Assembly: GCA_039817415.1 (NCBI GenBank)
Contig: JBCBVV010000057.1
Coordinates: forward strand, 1-40,877
DNA from: JALEFZ01 sp039817415
Lineage (GTDB): Bacteria; Bacteroidota; Bacteroidia; J057
Direction: 5' to 3'
Length of the DNA: 40,877 bases
A model generated the notes under the pieces. The model had not been told where the DNA came from. It made no database searches and was given only the letters and a program-made list of their open reading frames with translations. Positions 1 to 7,955 of this stretch are shown one piece after another. The translations under genes and the position numbers were made by a program. Numbering within the stretch: position 1 is the first letter of the stretch; each line of letters opens with the position of its first letter.

Positions 1-91
1 GTAAAAAAACACCTCCAACACTTGCCTATTAGTCCAGTCAACCCGTATCAATGTCCTCCACCTTTCAAAAAACGACAATATATATATATCC

Positions 92-1666
92 CTATTGTTC
101 TGAATAAACCAGCTTTAAAAACCTAGCCTCTCCTCCCATTCCACTTAAATCTTGACAGGCTATTCCCACAAAAGCCCCTGTAAAAGCAGGTCGATACCTG
201 TTGCTTCCCTCCCGAACATAGTCGTCAGAGAGAATACTGGCATCATACACGCCAGGAATTTGCTTCCATGCCCCCCCATCCCAGGCATAGTAAAATGTAG
301 CCATCGCTTGTTGCCAAACCACCTTCAGGTATACTTTTTTTCCTTTATGAGGGATAGGAATGGGGTCTTGAAGCATCTCTTCTATTTGGTAATGATCACA
401 TCTCAACAATTGGAGAAAACAAGATGTACCATCTTCATCCCCAAGGATATGGAGGTAAAAGTAATGCGCTGTGTTGTAATAGCAGAGCAGTCCCGCCATT
501 TGCTGGTAGCTAGTAGGTTCAAATGTAAGCTGGACCTGATACTCAAAATCAAGGGACTGAACGCGTCGAGCGAGTAAAGATTGCTCAAAGGTTGAACTCA
601 TTGATTCTCTACCCACTAAGGTTAGGCCTTGATTTTCGATTCTGCACCAACCTTCCTCTATGGGAACCCTAAGAGAATGATAGGTGGACGGAAGATTTTG
701 TAGCGAAAAATCCACTTCCTCCATCATTGAAGCTTCATGTGCCTCAAATTCAGCTAGCTCATGTCTTGGAAGAGAAGTTCCAGAGATCAATTGAGGCCAC
801 TCTCCCTCTGGCCATTCGAGCAGGTCCATAGCCGTTTCCCGCCCTAGTGGACAACGGCCTCTTGGACTCAAGGGCCTTCCTGTTAAGTAAAATATAGCCC
901 AACGATCTCCATCAAGATGAATAAGGTCTGCATGTCCCGTCTTTTGCAAAGGATGGAGAGGATCATTGGCCGTGCTAAGTACAGGATGAATAGGAGACAA
1001 TTCGTAGGGACCATGGCGTGATGTTGACCGAGCTAAACTGACGGCATGTCCATATTCTGTTCCACCTTCCGCTAGCAATAAGTAATAGAATCCATCCTTT
1101 TGGTAGAGATGTGGCCCTTCCGTTATTCCTAAGTCCGAGCCCGAAAAAATTCTGTTTAAGGAGCCAATCAATCTCTTTTGTTCGGGAGAATATTGCTGGA
1201 GAATGATTCCGCCAAACAACTTTCCTTTTCGATGATCTACCTCCATACTCAGATACCACTTGCTTCCATCCTGATCATGAAAAAGGGAACCATCAAAACC
1301 ATGAGAACCTAGGAAAACGGGCTCTGACCATGGTCCTCGGATATCCTCAGCTGTTGTCAAATAGTTAGGAGTATCCTTCCAAACCCCATCAAATGAGCGA
1401 ACTTGGGAATATACTAGATGGAACAACTCACCATCATGGCTTAGGCAAGGGGCCCACACGCCACAGGAATCGGGTACCCCTTTGATATCTAACAAAGAGA
1501 GCCTATCCAACGGGCGGGAAACAAGTTCCCACTTGACCAGATCTTTTGAGTGATAAATCATGACACCTGGATACCACTCAAAAGTCGAAGTAGCCAGGTA
1601 GTAATCCTGGCCTACCTTGACGACTGTAGGATCGGGATGAAAACCTCTTAGGATAGGATTGTACAT
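92..1666 (-). CDS. GH43 family beta-xylosidase (cytoplasmic)
   Basis: This 524-residue protein is predicted to remove terminal xylose (or arabinose) from short oligosaccharides. The five-bladed GH43 fold fills roughly residues 1-300. The three expected acidic residues are visible: D12 in HPDPT (general base), D125 in GFDGS (pKa modulator) and E183 in ITEGPH (general acid). H245 in TGHAD fits the conserved metal/active-site His. Residues about 315-524 form the beta-sandwich C-terminal domain of XynB-type GH43 enzymes. There is no signal peptide, so it should act in the cytoplasm on imported sugars. It starts at an ATG 39 bp downstream of the permease gene and is the last complete gene of the minus-strand PUL. 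The family assignment is firm. The exact linkage and substrate (beta-1,4- or beta-1,3-xylooligosaccharides, or arabinosides) cannot be read from sequence. Confidence 0.9.
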   Translation of the reverse strand: MYNPILRGFHPDPTVVKVGQDYYLATSTFEWYPGVMIYHSKDLVKWELVSRPLDRLSLLDIKGVPDSCGVWAPCLSHDGELFHLVYSQVRSFDGVWKDTPNYLTTAEDIRGPWSEPVFLGSHGFDGSLFHDQDGSKWYLSMEVDHRKGKLFGGIILQQYSPEQKRLIGSLNRIFSGSDLGITEGPHLYQKDGFYYLLLAEGGTEYGHAVSLARSTSRHGPYELSPIHPVLSTANDPLHPLQKTGHADLIHLDGDRWAIFYLTGRPLSPRGRCPLGRETAMDLLEWPEGEWPQLISGTSLPRHELAEFEAHEASMMEEVDFSLQNLPSTYHSLRVPIEEGWCRIENQGLTLVGRESMSSTFEQSLLARRVQSLDFEYQVQLTFEPTSYQQMAGLLCYYNTAHYFYLHILGDEDGTSCFLQLLRCDHYQIEEMLQDPIPIPHKGKKVYLKVVWQQAMATFYYAWDGGAWKQIPGVYDASILSDDYVREGSNRYRPAFTGAFVGIACQDLSGMGGEARFLKLVYSEQ

Positions 1667-1705
1667 GGTACTTTTTTGTGTATGTTAATTTTTACCCAAA
1701 ATAAA

Positions 1706-3262
1706 TTACCCTACAAGTTCTTTTTCAATTTCTTCGAGGGATTTTCCTTTGGTTTCAGGAAGGTACTTGTGTAAAAGAATCAGCCCAACAATGGCAAAGA
1801 CGGCATAGATCAGATAGGACAAGCTACTACCCAAATTGCTCACTTCCCAAGGGAATGCTAGTTGCACCAAAAAACTCACCAAAGAATTAACAAATCCCAC
1901 GGCCGATATTGCCAGCCCTCTAATCCAATTGGGGAAAATTTCTGACAACAGGACCCACATAACTGGGCCTAGAGATACTGCAAAAGAGGCAACAAATCCT
2001 AATATCCCAATCAGGACAATCAGAGGGTTCATCTTAATGGAATTTTGGATGAGCTTGCTTTGATGTTTAACAAATAATTCCTCCCCTATACTGCTTTTTA
2101 GGTCCTTTTTGAACTCAACATCAGAACTATACTCAATAGCCGTCATGTTTTTCAAATCCTGAGAAACCATGATTTCAGGAATTTCCTGTATCGTTTCGGT
2201 AGTCAATTGATATCGTGCCTGAAAAAATCCATAGGAGGTAAGCCCCATGCTGAGTACCACTCCAACTACACCAATAAGGAGTAACGGCCTTCTCCCAAAG
2301 TGATCTATTACAAACATGGCAATGAGCGTGAAAACGACGTTTATGATGCCTACCCAAACAGCTTGAGCGAAGGCTGCATCTTTCCCTACTCCTGACTGCT
2401 CGAAAATATTTGTAGCATAAAAGTATATTGCATTAACCCCTGTAATTTGCTGCAAGACAGCAATCAAGACTCCCACCGATAAAACCATTCTTAAAGAAGG
2501 ATTGAGTAATTCTTTCAATGGAACCTTGGCTGATACATTTACCATGCTACTTTTCATTTTTTCAAACTCTTCTTTTGCAATTGCTTTAGAATGAATACGC
2601 TCTAAGGTCTTTTTGGCTTGCTCCGTTCGATTCTTCAACATCAGCCAGCGCGGGCTCGGCGGAACAAACATCATCGCAATCATGAACAACAAAGCAGGAA
2701 GTGTTTCTATACCCAACATCCATCTCCAAACCTCTTGCTCAAGATTCATCTCCATTGAAAAATCCAAGGGGGACTTAGACAAATACAGGAGATAATAGTT
2801 GCTGAAATAAGCTGCAGAAAATCCTAGAACGATGTTTAGCTGTTGGATAGATACCATCCTACCTCTATTCTGAGGAGCAGAAGTTTCTGCTATGTACATA
2901 GGGGCAAGAATAAGTGCTGAGCCTACGGCCAAGCCTCCAATCATTCTAGCAAAGACCAGAAAAGCATAAGTAGGAGCTAAAGCAGATAGAACAGCCGAAA
3001 TGGCATATAATATACCTGTAACCTGAAGAAGTGATTTCCTCCCCAAACGGTCACTTATAGGTCCAATGGTCAGCATCGCGATCGAGGAAGCAAATGTAAG
3101 ACAAGCCACAACCCAGCCTAGCTGTAGATCATTGAGCGAAAATTCTGACTGAATGTAGCCCGTTACACCAGATATGACGGCAGCATCAAAGCCAAATAGA
3201 AAGCCTCCAAGGGAAACCCCCAAGGCAATGATGAGATTTGAGCGAGAGTTATGAGTAGTCAA
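1706..3262 (-). CDS. MFS sugar porter (XylE-like sugar:proton symporter)
   Basis: This is an inner-membrane permease of the sugar-porter subfamily, 518 residues with twelve predicted helices. Signatures are visible: DRLGRK at 71-76, GRR at 323-325, QQITGVNAIYFYA at 271-283 (the sugar-binding helix-7 motif), and the C-terminal PETKGKSLEEIE at 502-513. The family usually carries xylose, glucose, galactose or inositol with protons. Beside GH43 a pentose is likely, but this is inference. About 60 hydrophilic residues (348-410) are inserted between helices 9 and 10. The start appears to be TTG: no in-frame ATG lies between the upstream stop and the conserved N-terminal helix. A perfect hairpin (3295-3319) lies between this gene and the preceding dioxygenase gene, so expression may be partly uncoupled from the upstream operon. 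Confidence 0.9.
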   Translation of the reverse strand: MTTHNSRSNLIIALGVSLGGFLFGFDAAVISGVTGYIQSEFSLNDLQLGWVVACLTFASSIAMLTIGPISDRLGRKSLLQVTGILYAISAVLSALAPTYAFLVFARMIGGLAVGSALILAPMYIAETSAPQNRGRMVSIQQLNIVLGFSAAYFSNYYLLYLSKSPLDFSMEMNLEQEVWRWMLGIETLPALLFMIAMMFVPPSPRWLMLKNRTEQAKKTLERIHSKAIAKEEFEKMKSSMVNVSAKVPLKELLNPSLRMVLSVGVLIAVLQQITGVNAIYFYATNIFEQSGVGKDAAFAQAVWVGIINVVFTLIAMFVIDHFGRRPLLLIGVVGVVLSMGLTSYGFFQARYQLTTETIQEIPEIMVSQDLKNMTAIEYSSDVEFKKDLKSSIGEELFVKHQSKLIQNSIKMNPLIVLIGILGFVASFAVSLGPVMWVLLSEIFPNWIRGLAISAVGFVNSLVSFLVQLAFPWEVSNLGSSLSYLIYAVFAIVGLILLHKYLPETKGKSLEEIEKELVG

Positions 3263-3294
3263 AACGATAGAAATAGATTGATAAAAAGTTAATG

Positions 3295-3319
3295 CTCAAA
3301 ATGCCCCAAGCATTTTGAG
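3295..3319 (-). terminator. Intercistronic hairpin, possible attenuator or terminator
   Basis: This is a perfect 10-bp inverted repeat (CTCAAAATGC and GCATTTTGAG) around a 5-nt loop. It lies in the 112-bp gap between the dioxygenase and the sugar porter. Read on the minus strand, it is followed after a few bases by CTTTTTAT, which resembles a weak intrinsic terminator. It could partly stop transcription or protect the upstream mRNA end. Confidence 0.55.
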
Positions 3320-3374
3320 GAACCAAAAATCTAGAATACCTTTCTACACAAAGTAAAAGATGAGTGATATTCCT

Positions 3375-4079
3375 TTACCCCCTTTCCTCTACAACTTCAT
3401 TGGTTGAAAAACGGTACCTAACGTTCCGGTAAACAGCAATATCTGTTATATCCTCGGGGGTTTTTGCAGGTATCGCCCTACAGTTAACAGACAGCCTGTA
3501 GACTCCCTTTATAGGAAGTACCCTATGCCATGAGTGCCCATGAAGTATGACCAAGGTTCCCTTTTGAGGTGTCAACACCACTTGACCATCCATATCTTCG
3601 TGTGGATTCCCAGTAGGCAAAACACCTCTCTTATGTGAACCAGGCATAACAATGGTTTGCCCTCCAATTTCATCGGTTATGTCGTGGGTATAGATCAGTC
3701 TATTCAGGTTAAATTGGGAGGGATTCTCTGGTGGGCAATCCTGGTGCCATGCTTGCCCTTTTGTTCCTTGCTTAGAAAACATAACCATACAATAGAGCGC
3801 ATTCCAACCCACATTCAATATTTCTTGGGTTAGGCTACTTAATTTTTGATCAGCTTCCAGCTCTTTAAATTCTTCACTTCCCTCCCTTAAGGGAAACCAA
3901 GGAATTACTTCTGTAGCAGTTCGGTCTAGGAATTCGCTCGTGTGTTCCCAATCAGGATTAAGGCCAAAATGTTTTAGACTGGATTGATTTAAAGTGTCCA
4001 TCAGGGTGTCAGTGAAGAAATTTTCAACCACTAAATATCCATTTTCCCAAAATTCTTCAGCTAAAGATGTGTAGTTCAT
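3375..4079 (-). CDS. Phytanoyl-CoA dioxygenase (PhyH) family Fe(II)/2-oxoglutarate oxygenase
   Basis: This soluble protein of 234 residues (from ATG at 4079) has the PhyH-type double-stranded beta-helix. The iron triad is visible: H112 and D114 in WHQD, and distal H185 in HGHSWHR. R195 in YRLS is placed to bind 2-oxoglutarate. The segment GGQTIVMPGSHKRG is typical of the family. A TTG three codons upstream (4088) is possible, but the ATG leaves a cleaner 10-bp gap after the GH26-like gene. The family hydroxylates diverse small molecules, and the substrate here is unknown. Its place inside a PUL beside a Gfo/Idh/MocA oxidoreductase suggests a role on a sugar or sugar derivative, but that is inference. 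Confidence 0.85.
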   Translation of the reverse strand: MNYTSLAEEFWENGYLVVENFFTDTLMDTLNQSSLKHFGLNPDWEHTSEFLDRTATEVIPWFPLREGSEEFKELEADQKLSSLTQEILNVGWNALYCMVMFSKQGTKGQAWHQDCPPENPSQFNLNRLIYTHDITDEIGGQTIVMPGSHKRGVLPTGNPHEDMDGQVVLTPQKGTLVILHGHSWHRVLPIKGVYRLSVNCRAIPAKTPEDITDIAVYRNVRYRFSTNEVVEERG

Positions 4080-4089
4080 GAGTTTCAAA

Positions 4090-5235
4090 TTAATTGTTGA
4101 TTAGATGATCAAATAAATTTTCAGAGGCATTGAGGTACCTTTCTTCTGCCATCTTCTTGGCCCATTTCTCGGTTATCATGGGACTGGTTTGTATCCTAGC
4201 ATCAACATCTTTGAAGGTCATATTCTCTTTCCACATAGGCCGTACCTTCCAGTTACAGTTGATATAATGAATAGCCTTGATGACATCTGGGTTTGATTCT
4301 ATAGTTTCAAAAAACGGTATAAACCATCTTTCCCATGCTTCCTGAGCCTGTTGAGGATTCGAAAGGATGGTTTCCTTAGTATCCCCATTGAACTTTGCCA
4401 TATGATCTGAAATGGTTGGAGAAGCCTCAGCAATTATTACAGGTTTTGCCTTTTTTCTGGCAAAATCCACCATAATGGCTTCCTTCCATCGATCGAAAAA
4501 AGAAAATCCACACCAATCCACATATTCATCTCCTGGATACCATTCTTCCAATTGGTATTCATCAGAAACCCAACCTGTAGATTGCCAGACATAAGCTGTA
4601 TTTTTAACCCCCTGTGCATCCAGCTTGTCTTTGATTCGTTTATAGGCTGTTAGGTAAGCTGCCTTGTCGTAATGATTCCAGAGGTGTCCGTCAAATTCAT
4701 ATCCAATACGAAGGAATACTGGTCTTTCCTTAAGAGAAAGTAAAAATTCTCCCAGTTTTGCTATGTTGGAATCAAGATCACCATTTGCCACAGCCTTTTC
4801 TTGATCTACGAGGGATAATCCAATAGCCAATGTACTGTTACTAAATTTCTCTGAATTCATTACCATGACCATATTTGAAGGGCCATTTCCATTGTCATAG
4901 GTATCAAAAACACCTTCCAAGCCTCCATTTGGCATAGCCTCACTAGTTACTCCTCCACCTATACTAGTATAAAGAGTAATACCGGCCGGGGTCGAAAAAT
5001 GGTCTACGTAGCCATCTTGGTAGCCTGGTAATCCTCCAATTGAGGCAAGATCTTGACCAGCGAAGACCAAAACTTTACCAGTCTCTGGCTCAAACTTAGC
5101 CAGTTGCCCTTGTTTTTTTAGCTTGTCGGACTGGTCCCCTGAATGGTTCTTTCCATTCATTTGGCATGAATAGAAGAAAGGGATCCATGCCAATATCAAA
5201 AGAAATGATAGATTCTTTATTGAAATTGTACTCAT
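4090..5235 (-). CDS. GH26-like glycoside hydrolase lipoprotein (clan GH-A barrel)
   Basis: This is a 381-residue lipoprotein with an N-terminal hydrophobic segment and lipobox ending at C24 (FYSC), so it is probably anchored to the outer membrane. The body looks like a GH26-type (beta/alpha)8 barrel. FLRIGYEFDG places a candidate acid/base at E180 after R176, and PVIIAEASP places a candidate nucleophile at E270; WYPGDEYVDWCGFSFF lies between them. GH26 contains beta-mannanases, lichenases and beta-1,3-xylanases. The GYEFDG wording and the GH43/sugar-porter neighbours make a xylanase plausible, but substrate is not established. The ATG overlaps the stop of the upstream oxidoreductase by 4 bp (ATGA), which implies translational coupling. 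It is the only predicted surface-exposed enzyme in this PUL and probably makes the initial cuts. Confidence 0.75.
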   Translation of the reverse strand: MSTISIKNLSFLLILAWIPFFYSCQMNGKNHSGDQSDKLKKQGQLAKFEPETGKVLVFAGQDLASIGGLPGYQDGYVDHFSTPAGITLYTSIGGGVTSEAMPNGGLEGVFDTYDNGNGPSNMVMVMNSEKFSNSTLAIGLSLVDQEKAVANGDLDSNIAKLGEFLLSLKERPVFLRIGYEFDGHLWNHYDKAAYLTAYKRIKDKLDAQGVKNTAYVWQSTGWVSDEYQLEEWYPGDEYVDWCGFSFFDRWKEAIMVDFARKKAKPVIIAEASPTISDHMAKFNGDTKETILSNPQQAQEAWERWFIPFFETIESNPDVIKAIHYINCNWKVRPMWKENMTFKDVDARIQTSPMITEKWAKKMAEERYLNASENLFDHLINN

Positions 5236-6239
5236 TGTTTTTTTGTTAAAGATTGATTCGCTTCAAAAGGATAGGTAATCCCTGCTTGGGACCTAATTTC
5301 ATCCAGAATTTCCATTAAATCTAGGCTGTTTTGGTGCGTCCACATCGGATGTTCAATCCAGCCTTTTTCAATTGCATTCTTGCAAGCAATTGCCTCATGG
5401 GTAAACCCCTTTCCTATTTTTGGAGAAGAGAACAAATGACTTTTCTTTCCCTTAATAAGGACAAAATTTTCGCTTTCATGCCACGGAGCATGGATTTGGA
5501 TTCTTCCTTTCTCCCCATGAATGTGAGCAACCATTTCTGATTCTGAACAGAAACCACTCATCAGTTGAGCTACTCCTTTGGGGAAGGTCAATGAGGTAAG
5601 GCATTGTAAGTCGCTTCCCCGGCTATTCAATCGAGCTATAGCTTTAATTGAAGTAGGTTTTCCCCCGAGAAAATAGGCCAAAAAGACAGGATAAATACCC
5701 ATTTCCAACAATGAGCCTCCTGCCAGATCTGGATCCATAAGCCGTGTTCTACGTGCTTCCTCTACAAAAAAGGAAAAGTCAGCCTTGATATAATTAACTT
5801 CTCCTATCAACCCCTGCTCTATCGTTTCTAAGACTTTCAAAAAGTTAGGGTTAAAACGTGTCCATAATGCCTCCATAAAGAATCGCTTCTTCTCCCTTGC
5901 TTTATGAACCATCCTTTCACACTCCATTCTGTTGACTGCAACAGGCTTTTCACACAAAACATATTTTCCTGCTTCTAGGGCCTCTAAGGTCCATTCCATA
6001 TGGCTATTGTGAGGAGTGGCGATATATACGATATCAACCTTCTTGCTAGCGAATAATTCCCGATAAGTCCCATAGAATTCCTCTATCCCGTTCAATTGGG
6101 CAAAGTTATTCGCCTTGGAGGTAGACCTTGAGGCAACCCCCACAATTAGGTGATCATCTAACAATTTTAGATCTCTAACAAATTGTTGGGCAATATTTCC
6201 GGTTCCAACAATCCCCCACTTTAGTTTCTGAGTATTCAT
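5232..6239 (-). CDS. Gfo/Idh/MocA family NAD(P)-dependent oxidoreductase
   Basis: This 335-residue cytoplasmic oxidoreductase has an N-terminal Rossmann domain with GTGNIA at 12-17. Its second hallmark is EKPVAVN with K98, the catalytic lysine position of the family. The C-terminal alpha/beta domain begins with a glycine-rich GGSLLEMGIYPV segment. Relatives oxidise or reduce hydroxyls of sugars, inositols and dihydrodiols, including glucose-fructose oxidoreductase, xylose dehydrogenase and inositol dehydrogenase. No secretion signal is present. It starts at ATG 92 bp after susD and is coupled by ATGA overlap to the GH26-like gene. In this PUL it may convert a released pentose or modified sugar. 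The exact substrate cannot be determined from sequence. Confidence 0.88.
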   Translation of the reverse strand: MNTQKLKWGIVGTGNIAQQFVRDLKLLDDHLIVGVASRSTSKANNFAQLNGIEEFYGTYRELFASKKVDIVYIATPHNSHMEWTLEALEAGKYVLCEKPVAVNRMECERMVHKAREKKRFFMEALWTRFNPNFLKVLETIEQGLIGEVNYIKADFSFFVEEARRTRLMDPDLAGGSLLEMGIYPVFLAYFLGGKPTSIKAIARLNSRGSDLQCLTSLTFPKGVAQLMSGFCSESEMVAHIHGEKGRIQIHAPWHESENFVLIKGKKSHLFSSPKIGKGFTHEAIACKNAIEKGWIEHPMWTHQNSLDLMEILDEIRSQAGITYPFEANQSLTKKQ

Positions 6240-6258
6240 AAGCTATTTGGAAATTGAG

Positions 6259-6289
6259 GGAAGATATCACATGAGTCGTGATACCTTCC
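6259..6289 (-). other. Intercistronic hairpin after susD
   Basis: An imperfect 12-bp stem encloses a 7-nt loop: GGAAG plus TATCAC pair with GTGATA plus CTTCC, with one A/C mismatch. It lies in the 92-bp gap between susD and the Gfo/Idh/MocA gene. No U-run follows it on the minus strand, so mRNA stabilisation or processing is more likely than termination. Such a structure would favour higher SusCD than enzyme expression. Confidence 0.45.
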
Positions 6290-6331
6290 ACTCTATCGAA
6301 TCAGAGTCCTACTACTAAACTTTTAAAGCTA

Positions 6332-7927
6332 TTAATAGCCGGGGTTTTGGCTTAATACATCTGCCCCTACTAGGTCAATTTCACTTTGAGGGATAGGGAG
6401 ATACTCATCCCTTCCTGTGGTAAAGCCTTTAAATGAAAGGGCACTAGCAGCATCTCCCCACCGTACCAAGTCTGTAAATCTATCCCAACCTTCTGTAGCC
6501 AACTCTCTTCTTCGCTCCAGTTTAACATCATCCAAGGTATAAGAACCCAAGGCTTCCAAGCCGGCTCTTGTCCGAACGGCGTTTAAAGAAACAAGACCGT
6601 TTCCTCCTGCCTGAATAGAAGCTTCGGCATGCATAAGCAATACGTCTGCATAGCGGATAACTTTCTCATTCAAAGGGGAACTACTCGTTTGCAATAGATT
6701 AGCGGCAATATTCGTAGGGATGTCATATTTTCTCATCGTTGCCCTAGAACAAAGAGCTTCAGAATTCGTCCAGAAATAGTTGTAGATATCGGTACTATTT
6801 TGAAGCCACTCTCCTTCTGTACTGAAATTGGCGCTACAATCAGGATTTACTGCACATCCACAAGAATTGTCTCTTCCCTCATAAGTATTTTCAGGAATAA
6901 TGAAGGTTGCGTCCTTACGTACATCGTTTTCTCCATATAAATCAATCAACTCTTGTCTTGGAACAGAATTCCCAAATACACCCGTTCCCGCAAAAATATA
7001 CCCAAACATCTGATAGGATGAGGAACCTTGGTTAGTTTCACCACCGGGAGCTTCAAAGTAAAAGTTGGTAAATCCATCTTGATATCCGATTTCAAAAATG
7101 GATTCTTTACCATACTCATTTTCAAGACTCCAGTTATCAGCAAAGTTCTCTTCAAGACTGTAAATACTGCTGCTAATAATCTGCTCAGTATAGGTTTTTA
7201 CATCTTCAAATTCTTCTTGATACAGATGAGCCTTGGCCAAAAAAGCTAGGGCAGCACCAGAGGTTGCTCTTCCAAGATCTGCTCCTTCATAGGTAGCAGG
7301 CAGGTCTTTGGATGCCTCCAAAAAATCCTGCTCAATTTGTGCATATATATCCGCAACAGGAGCTCTTGGAATAGCCAGCTGGTCAGATGTACTGCTTATA
7401 TAATTGGTGATTAAAGGTACTTCTCCAAAGTGCTTTACCAATTCAAAGTAGGCAAATCCCCTTACAAACTTGGCTTCAGCCAATAAGCGTGATTGCAAGC
7501 CCGATGTTTCAAAGCCTTCAAAACTATTGATGAATTCAATTGCCGTATTAGCTCTAGCCACTGCCGTAAACCACTTTCGCCACATTCCTTCAATGTTGCT
7601 GTTATTTGGAAGAATCTGCGAAAAATCGTCAAATGGGAGTCCAAATGTCCAGAAAGTAGCCCATTGTGAGAGACAGTTATCAGCACGAATGTCTTGGAAC
7701 ATGACTGGATACATATGGGTTTGAGCCCCTTCAATCACCTGCCATTGGGTAGCGTCATAAGCTGAGTTTGTCAAAGCAATTAGGTCTGCTTCATTTTTGA
7801 TTCCGATTTCTTCTACCAGTTCAGTCACTGGGACTTTATTTAGTAGGCCCTCACAAGAACTTAAGAATATGGCAATAAAGGCTAGCAGGCCAAGTCTGAT
7901 GATATATTGTTTTATGAAAGTGTTCAT
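6332..7927 (-). CDS. SusD/RagB family glycan-binding lipoprotein (PUL 1)
   Basis: This is the surface glycan-binding lipoprotein that caps the adjacent SusC channel. From the ATG at 7927 it is 531 residues, with a signal peptide and lipobox LSSC whose lipidated residue is C25. A frame extension to 7978 adds 17 residues without signal character and overlaps the end of susC, so it was rejected. The N-terminal tetratricopeptide-like region contains the typical ARANTAIEFIN and AEAKFVRGFAYFELVKHFGEVPLIT segments. The C-terminus has the SusD ending RRRELATEGWDRFTDLVRWG and LPIPQSEIDL. It follows susC by 28 bp and is followed by a hairpin. Substrate is presumably the xylan-like glycan handled by the downstream enzymes. 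Confidence 0.95.
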   Translation of the reverse strand: MNTFIKQYIIRLGLLAFIAIFLSSCEGLLNKVPVTELVEEIGIKNEADLIALTNSAYDATQWQVIEGAQTHMYPVMFQDIRADNCLSQWATFWTFGLPFDDFSQILPNNSNIEGMWRKWFTAVARANTAIEFINSFEGFETSGLQSRLLAEAKFVRGFAYFELVKHFGEVPLITNYISSTSDQLAIPRAPVADIYAQIEQDFLEASKDLPATYEGADLGRATSGAALAFLAKAHLYQEEFEDVKTYTEQIISSSIYSLEENFADNWSLENEYGKESIFEIGYQDGFTNFYFEAPGGETNQGSSSYQMFGYIFAGTGVFGNSVPRQELIDLYGENDVRKDATFIIPENTYEGRDNSCGCAVNPDCSANFSTEGEWLQNSTDIYNYFWTNSEALCSRATMRKYDIPTNIAANLLQTSSSPLNEKVIRYADVLLMHAEASIQAGGNGLVSLNAVRTRAGLEALGSYTLDDVKLERRRELATEGWDRFTDLVRWGDAASALSFKGFTTGRDEYLPIPQSEIDLVGADVLSQNPGY

Positions 7928-7955
7928 ATTGAATTGACTTATAGATTGAGAAGGA

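Noticed and set aside
1..51. Minus-strand open frame with GGAGG and TTG at 49-51 running off the window start
   Set aside because: Only 17 codons are visible, the start is non-ATG and no family is recognisable. The beginning of a further PUL gene is possible but unsupported.
79..90. Short TA dinucleotide run as a functional repeat
   Set aside because: It is too short and common in AT-rich intergenic DNA to interpret.
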